Positions 60,330-64,000 of a stretch of 64,000 nt of DNA are shown here, piece after piece. Below the pieces are notes generated by a model. That model was not told the DNA's origin. It did not search any database and worked only from the letters and a program-made list of their open reading frames with translations. The translations under genes and the position numbers were made by a program. Position 1 is the stretch's first letter. Each line of letters starts with the position of its first letter. The stretch comes from Nannocystis bainbridge (lineage in GTDB: Bacteria; Myxococcota_A; Polyangia; Nannocystales; Nannocystaceae), in NCBI RefSeq assembly GCF_028368995.1, contig NZ_JAQNDL010000001.1, positions 4,118,001 through 4,182,000 on the forward strand, read 5' to 3'.

Positions 60330-61082
60330 GTGCCGGTCCACGTATCGATCCACGACGTCACCCCCGCCTGGGCCGCGGAGGTCGACGCTGCCTTGCATGC
60401 GTGCGCCGAGGTCGGCATCAAGCCTGGCCTTTTGGTCATCCCGAATTATCACGGCGCCTGGCCGCTCGACGACCACCCCGACTACGCCGAGCGCCTGCGC
60501 GGGTGGCAGGCCGCGGGCCACGAGATCTTCCTCCACGGCTACTACCACCTGACCGGCGCCGGTCCGCGCACCGCGGCTGCGACCGGTCACGCGGCGCCTC
60601 GCGGGCTGCGGCGGCTGTGGGCCCAGAAGGTCGTGTCGGGCGGCGAGGCCGAGTTCAGCGACGTGGGCGAGGCCGAGGCGCGTCGCCGCCTCGACGACGG
60701 CGAGGCCGTGCTGCGCCGCGCCGGCCTCGAGCAGCTCGACGGCTTCATCGCCCCCGCCTGGTCGATGCCGCCGTGGATGCACGCCGTCCTGCGCGAACGC
60801 GGCTACCGCTACACCGAAGACCACCTGCACGTGTACGACCCGGCCACGGGCACCCGGCGCGCCAGCCTGGTCCTCAACTACGCCAGCCGCACGCCGGCGC
60901 GGCTGTGGTCGAGCCTCCTTTATTGCCGGCTCGCCCGTCCGGCCCGGCGATTTTTACCCACGCGCGTGGCGATCCACCCGGCCGACATGCGCCACGCCGT
61001 GCTGCGCAAGGAGATCCACGACCTCCTCCGCTGGGCCGTCGGCGACGCCGTCGTGCCCGCGCGCGCCCTCGTCGAGGCCTGA
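60330..61082 (+). CDS. DUF2334 polysaccharide deacetylase-like protein
   Basis: This 250-residue carbohydrate-esterase-fold protein has VHVSIHDVTPAW (metal and first Asp), a GHEIFLHGYYH motif with the zinc-binding His residues, then LDGFIAPAWSMPPWM and the last conserved HPADMRHAVLRKEI. Its family removes acetyl groups from N-acetyl sugars. It starts at a GTG at 60330. Following a glycosyltransferase by 35 bp and preceding another by three bases, it would deacetylate the sugar the first enzyme attaches, an inference from order. Confidence 0.85.
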   Translation: MPVHVSIHDVTPAWAAEVDAALHACAEVGIKPGLLVIPNYHGAWPLDDHPDYAERLRGWQAAGHEIFLHGYYHLTGAGPRTAAATGHAAPRGLRRLWAQKVVSGGEAEFSDVGEAEARRRLDDGEAVLRRAGLEQLDGFIAPAWSMPPWMHAVLRERGYRYTEDHLHVYDPATGTRRASLVLNYASRTPARLWSSLLYCRLARPARRFLPTRVAIHPADMRHAVLRKEIHDLLRWAVGDAVVPARALVEA

Positions 61083-61085
61083 GCC

Positions 61086-62075
61086 ATGGCCCGGATCAGC
61101 CTCGTCGTGCACGGCCGCGGTCGCGGTCACGCCAGCCGGGCCGTCGCCTGCGCCCACGCCCTGCGCGACGCCGGTCACGCCCTCCACGTGTTCGCCGGCG
61201 GCGACGCGGAACATGCCCTCAAGGACATGTCCGAAGTGACATCCATCCCGATCGTCCGGCCCGGCCTCGGCGCCGCGACGGGGTGGTTGCGGCGGCTGGC
61301 GAGCGACGCCGAGCGGTTCGCCGCCGCGGCGCCGGAGTGCATCGTCAGCGACGGCGATCAGCCCAGCCTCGTGGTCGCGCGCCGGCGCCGGATCGGCAGC
61401 GTCGCCGTCGATCACGGCCTCGCCCTCACCCACGGCCGCCTGCCGATCCGCCCGCCCGCGTGGATGCGGCTGTACGAGCGGCTCAACAACGCCCCGCTGG
61501 CGCTGGGCGGCCGCCTCGTCGCCGTCCATTTCCTGCCGTTCGTGGCCACCGATTCGCGCGTCGCCGTCGCCCGGCCCGACCTGCGCGACGACCTGCGCGG
61601 GCCCGTCACGCGCGAGGGCTTCTTGCTGGCCTACTTCCGCGACGACAACGGCCGCGACGCCCTCGCCCTCGCCCTCGCCGCTGGCGCCGATATCGTCTGC
61701 TTCGGCGAGCGCGACCCGCAGCTGCCCGGCTTGCGGTTTCATCGCTCGGACCGCGCCGGCTTCGCCGACCACCTGCGGCGCTGCGACGGCGTCATCACCT
61801 CGGCCGGCAGCAACGTGCTGGCCGAGTGCGTCATGCTGCGCAAGCCGGCCCTGGCGCTGCACCACCGCGGCGACGCCGAGCAGGCCCTCAACGCCCGGCT
61901 CGCCGAGCACGCCGGCGTCGCGCTCGGGCGCAGCTTCGAGGACCTGCGGGCGCGGGACGTCGGTGAGTTTTTGACCCGGGTGCGCGGCGGTGAGTTCGCC
62001 GCGCCCGACCTCATGACCGCCATGCCGCCGGTGTCCGAGGTGGTCGTCAGCGCCGTCGCGGCGCTCCTGGTATAA
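61086..62075 (+). CDS. MurG/UGT-like glycosyltransferase
   Basis: This 329-residue GT-B-type product has an N-terminal GRGRGHASRAVACAHALRDAGH, then TSAGSNVLAECVMLRKPALALHHRGDAEQALNA, matching the donor-binding end of the UGT/MurG-like family (SAGsnt...E....pal). Its start is three bases after the deacetylase stop, so they share an operon. A repeat copy is in frame near residue 43 (EHALKDMSEVTSI). The acceptor cannot be deduced. Confidence 0.8.
   Translation: MARISLVVHGRGRGHASRAVACAHALRDAGHALHVFAGGDAEHALKDMSEVTSIPIVRPGLGAATGWLRRLASDAERFAAAAPECIVSDGDQPSLVVARRRRIGSVAVDHGLALTHGRLPIRPPAWMRLYERLNNAPLALGGRLVAVHFLPFVATDSRVAVARPDLRDDLRGPVTREGFLLAYFRDDNGRDALALALAAGADIVCFGERDPQLPGLRFHRSDRAGFADHLRRCDGVITSAGSNVLAECVMLRKPALALHHRGDAEQALNARLAEHAGVALGRSFEDLRARDVGEFLTRVRGGEFAAPDLMTAMPPVSEVVVSAVAALLV
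61210..61243. repeat. CATGTCC-family cluster inside the second glycosyltransferase gene
   Basis: AACATGCCCTC, AAGGACATGTCC, AGTGACATCC, in frame as HALKDMSEVTS. Confidence 0.6.
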
Positions 62076-62086
62076 GGCCCACGCGC

Positions 62087-64000
62087 ATGTCCGACCTGCC
62101 CCGCGCCACCGGCCTCGCCGCGCTCGTCGTGCGCCGCCCGCTGGCGATCGTCGTCATCGCGCTGATCCTCGGCGTGCTCGGTTACTTCGGCACGCGTCGG
62201 CTCGGCATCGACCAGGAGCTGCGCGCGCTGCTGCCCGACGACGCGCCCAGCGTCACGCGCCTCGACGCCGTCAGCGATCGGCTCGGCAATCAGTCCGACC
62301 TCTACGTCACGATCCGCGGCCCCTCGCGCGAGGCCAACCTCGCGCTCGGGGCCGCGATCGCCGACGACCTCGCCGGGCGCGACGACATCCGCTACGTCCT
62401 GTTCCGCCGCGACCCCGCGTTCTTCCGCGATCACCTGCTGTTCTACGCCGGGCTGCAGGACCTGCTCGACCTGCGGCAGCGGGTCATCGACGCGATCCAG
62501 ACCCGCGTCCGCCGCGAGCTCAGCATGTTCCCCGAGGATCGGGCCGCGGGCGCCGGCGACGACGATCTCGACCTCGACGAGAAGGCCCTGCGCGAGCGCT
62601 ACGGCCTCGACAGTGAACCCTCGGAGTACTTCGAGCGCGACGAGGGCCGGCTGGTCGTCGTGCGCGCGCGGCCGACCCGGGCCAACACCGACATCTCGTT
62701 CGCGCGCGGGCTCTCGCGCGAGCTCAAGGCCGCGATCGACGGCCTCGAACCCAGGCGCTACCACCCCGACATCGAGGTCACGATCGACGGCAGCTACGCC
62801 GAGCACACCGCTCAGGCCAGCAGCCTCGAGCGCGACATCATCTCCGGCACCGCGTTCGCGTTCGGCCTGCTCCTGCTGGTGGTGGCGATCTACTTCCGCG
62901 GCCTGCGGGCGGTGCCGCTGGTGCTCGTGCCGCTGCTGGTCGCCGTGGTCACGACGCTGGCGATCGGCTGGGTCTTCTACCGCGAGCTCAACCTCGTCAG
63001 CGCCTTCATCTTCGCCGTCACGCTCGGCCTCGGCATCGACTTCGGCACCCACATCCTCTCGCGTTACCGCGACGAGCGGCGCCGCGGCCTCGATCAGCTC
63101 CAGGCGATCTCGACCACCATCGCCACCACCGGCGTCTCGACCGCCGGCGGCGCGATGAGCACCGCGTTCGCGTTCCTGTTCCTGGTCCTGGCCGAGTTCC
63201 GCGGCTTCTCGCAGTTCGGGGTGATCGGCAGCCTCGGCATCATGATCGCCTTTGTCGCCGCGCTGGTGGTCCTGCCCGCGCTGGTGCTGGTGCTCGACCG
63301 CGTGGTCCCCTGGCGCGTGCCGGCGCCGACGGCCAGCACGGCCCCGGGCGCCCGGTACATCCCACGCCGGTTCCCCTGGCTGGCTCTCGGGACAGTTTTG
63401 GTGTGCCTCGGCGGCGGCGTCTACGGCGTCACCCTGCTGCCGCAGATCGGCTTCGAATACAACCTCAGCAAGCTGGGTCCGCCCGACCGCACCAGCCCCG
63501 AGGAGCAGCAGCGGGCCAACCAGTACCGCGACGCCGTCGGCCGCACGCAGTCGAGCGACCCGACGATCGTGCTGACCGACAACCTCGCCCACACCGAGGC
63601 CGTCAACCGCCAGCTGCAAGCGATCCTCGACCTCGAGCCGGAGCAGATCGCCGAGATCACGGGCCTGGAGCCGTACGCCGACACCCCGCGCAAGCCGAAG
63701 CCCGAGCCGAAGCCCGCGCCGGCGCCGAAGCCCGCCGCGGACGAGGACGACGAGGACGACGAAGCAATCGAGCCCGACGATGCGAAGTTCGTCCGCCTCG
63801 CCGAGCTCGCGCGCGCCCACGGCACGGTCGACCCTGCGGTGCGCGAGCAGCTGAAGCAGTACCCGCCCGAGCGCCTGCGCGAGATGGACGACCTGCTGAG
63901 CAGCGTGCTGTCGATCTACACCTTCGTGCCCGAGCTGCAGGCCGAGAAGCTCGAGATCATCCGCGACATCCGCACGCGCATTGACAACAAGCGCGGCTCG
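62087..64000 (+). CDS. MMPL/RND-family exporter, 3' end beyond the window
   Basis: About 638 residues are visible, starting at ATG 62087, 11 bp after the glycosyltransferase stop. The plan is RND/MMPL: first membrane helix (LAIVVIALILGVLGYFG), a long periplasmic loop beginning LLPDDAPSVTRLDAVSDRLG, then membrane helices IISGTAFAFGLLLLVVAIYF and FAVTLGLGIDFGTHILSRYRDERR, the Asp of proton relay in GLGIDFGTH. A second periplasmic loop with an acidic KPKPEPK linker follows. Such pumps export lipids or hopanoid-type molecules using proton-motive force. It continues past 64000 and its second half is not seen. Confidence 0.9.
   Translation, partial: MSDLPRATGLAALVVRRPLAIVVIALILGVLGYFGTRRLGIDQELRALLPDDAPSVTRLDAVSDRLGNQSDLYVTIRGPSREANLALGAAIADDLAGRDDIRYVLFRRDPAFFRDHLLFYAGLQDLLDLRQRVIDAIQTRVRRELSMFPEDRAAGAGDDDLDLDEKALRERYGLDSEPSEYFERDEGRLVVVRARPTRANTDISFARGLSRELKAAIDGLEPRRYHPDIEVTIDGSYAEHTAQASSLERDIISGTAFAFGLLLLVVAIYFRGLRAVPLVLVPLLVAVVTTLAIGWVFYRELNLVSAFIFAVTLGLGIDFGTHILSRYRDERRRGLDQLQAISTTIATTGVSTAGGAMSTAFAFLFLVLAEFRGFSQFGVIGSLGIMIAFVAALVVLPALVLVLDRVVPWRVPAPTASTAPGARYIPRRFPWLALGTVLVCLGGGVYGVTLLPQIGFEYNLSKLGPPDRTSPEEQQRANQYRDAVGRTQSSDPTIVLTDNLAHTEAVNRQLQAILDLEPEQIAEITGLEPYADTPRKPKPEPKPAPAPKPAADEDDEDDEAIEPDDAKFVRLAELARAHGTVDPAVREQLKQYPPERLREMDDLLSSVLSIYTFVPELQAEKLEIIRDIRTRIDNKRGS

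Overview
The window is uniformly GC-rich DNA (about 70 % by eye) with dense, often coupled genes. It looks chromosomal and myxobacterial, most likely from the Nannocystis/Enhygromyxa side (Nannocystineae). The supporting traits are several lipoproteins with long Thr/Ser/Glu linkers behind the lipid-attachment Cys, a C-terminal tail resembling MYXO-CTERM, a Pkn-type Ser/Thr kinase with a tetratricopeptide-like C-terminus, a DUF3160 lipoprotein, a histone-H1-like Lys/Ala protein and many beta-propeller surface proteins. No tRNA, rRNA, IS element, prophage or true CRISPR array was recognised. The taxon is an inference from style, not from a marker gene.

Layout. 0-5.2 kb: tail of a GH63-like glycosidase, a lipoprotein, an unrecognised three-gene operon and a DUF2079 membrane protein. 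5.3-8 kb: sixA-ppk1 (phosphohistidine phosphatase and polyphosphate kinase). 8-15.5 kb: two coupled unknown genes, a compact PEP-utilising enzyme, an IHF-beta-like protein, an ECF sigma factor coupled to a zinc-finger/FecR protein, an RRM protein and an AAC(6')-like acetyltransferase. 15.5-23.3 kb: DUF3160 lipoprotein, DUF971 protein, Thr-rich lipoprotein, RNase Z and a Ser/Thr kinase. 23.4-27.3 kb: a three-gene biotin-dependent acyl-CoA carboxylase operon. 27.4-34.2 kb: AI-2E-family permease, H1-like protein, GAF histidine kinase, propeller protein and a TonB-like protein. 34.2-40.6 kb: surface lipoproteins, a PafA-like phosphatase and a DUF4920 protein. 40.7-46 kb: aldehyde dehydrogenase, membrane protein, methyltransferase, a radical-SAM activase-like protein and an RsuA-type pseudouridine synthase. 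45.9-49.1 kb: ECF sigma, membrane anti-sigma candidate and two paralogous eight-cysteine lipoproteins. 49.2-55.7 kb: two large ThiF-nitroreductase fusions flanking a LuxI-like GNAT acyltransferase and a small conserved protein. 55.9-64 kb: KDPG aldolase, acyltransferase, alpha/beta hydrolase, then a glycosyltransferase-deacetylase-glycosyltransferase-MMPL exporter run that leaves the window.

Two things stand out. The first is a dispersed family of short palindromes built on CATGTCC/GGACATG. By eye there are more than forty half-sites in 64 kb. They form perfect hairpins between genes, supply start or stop codons, and sit in frame inside many coding regions; in one radical-SAM protein they are amplified into an 18-residue tandem repeat. 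The second is the 49-56 kb locus: paired E1-like/nitroreductase fusions with a LuxI-like acyltransferase and no YcaO, a plausible undescribed small-molecule or signal pathway. The eight-cysteine lipoprotein pair downstream of an ECF sigma/anti-sigma pair is a third candidate.
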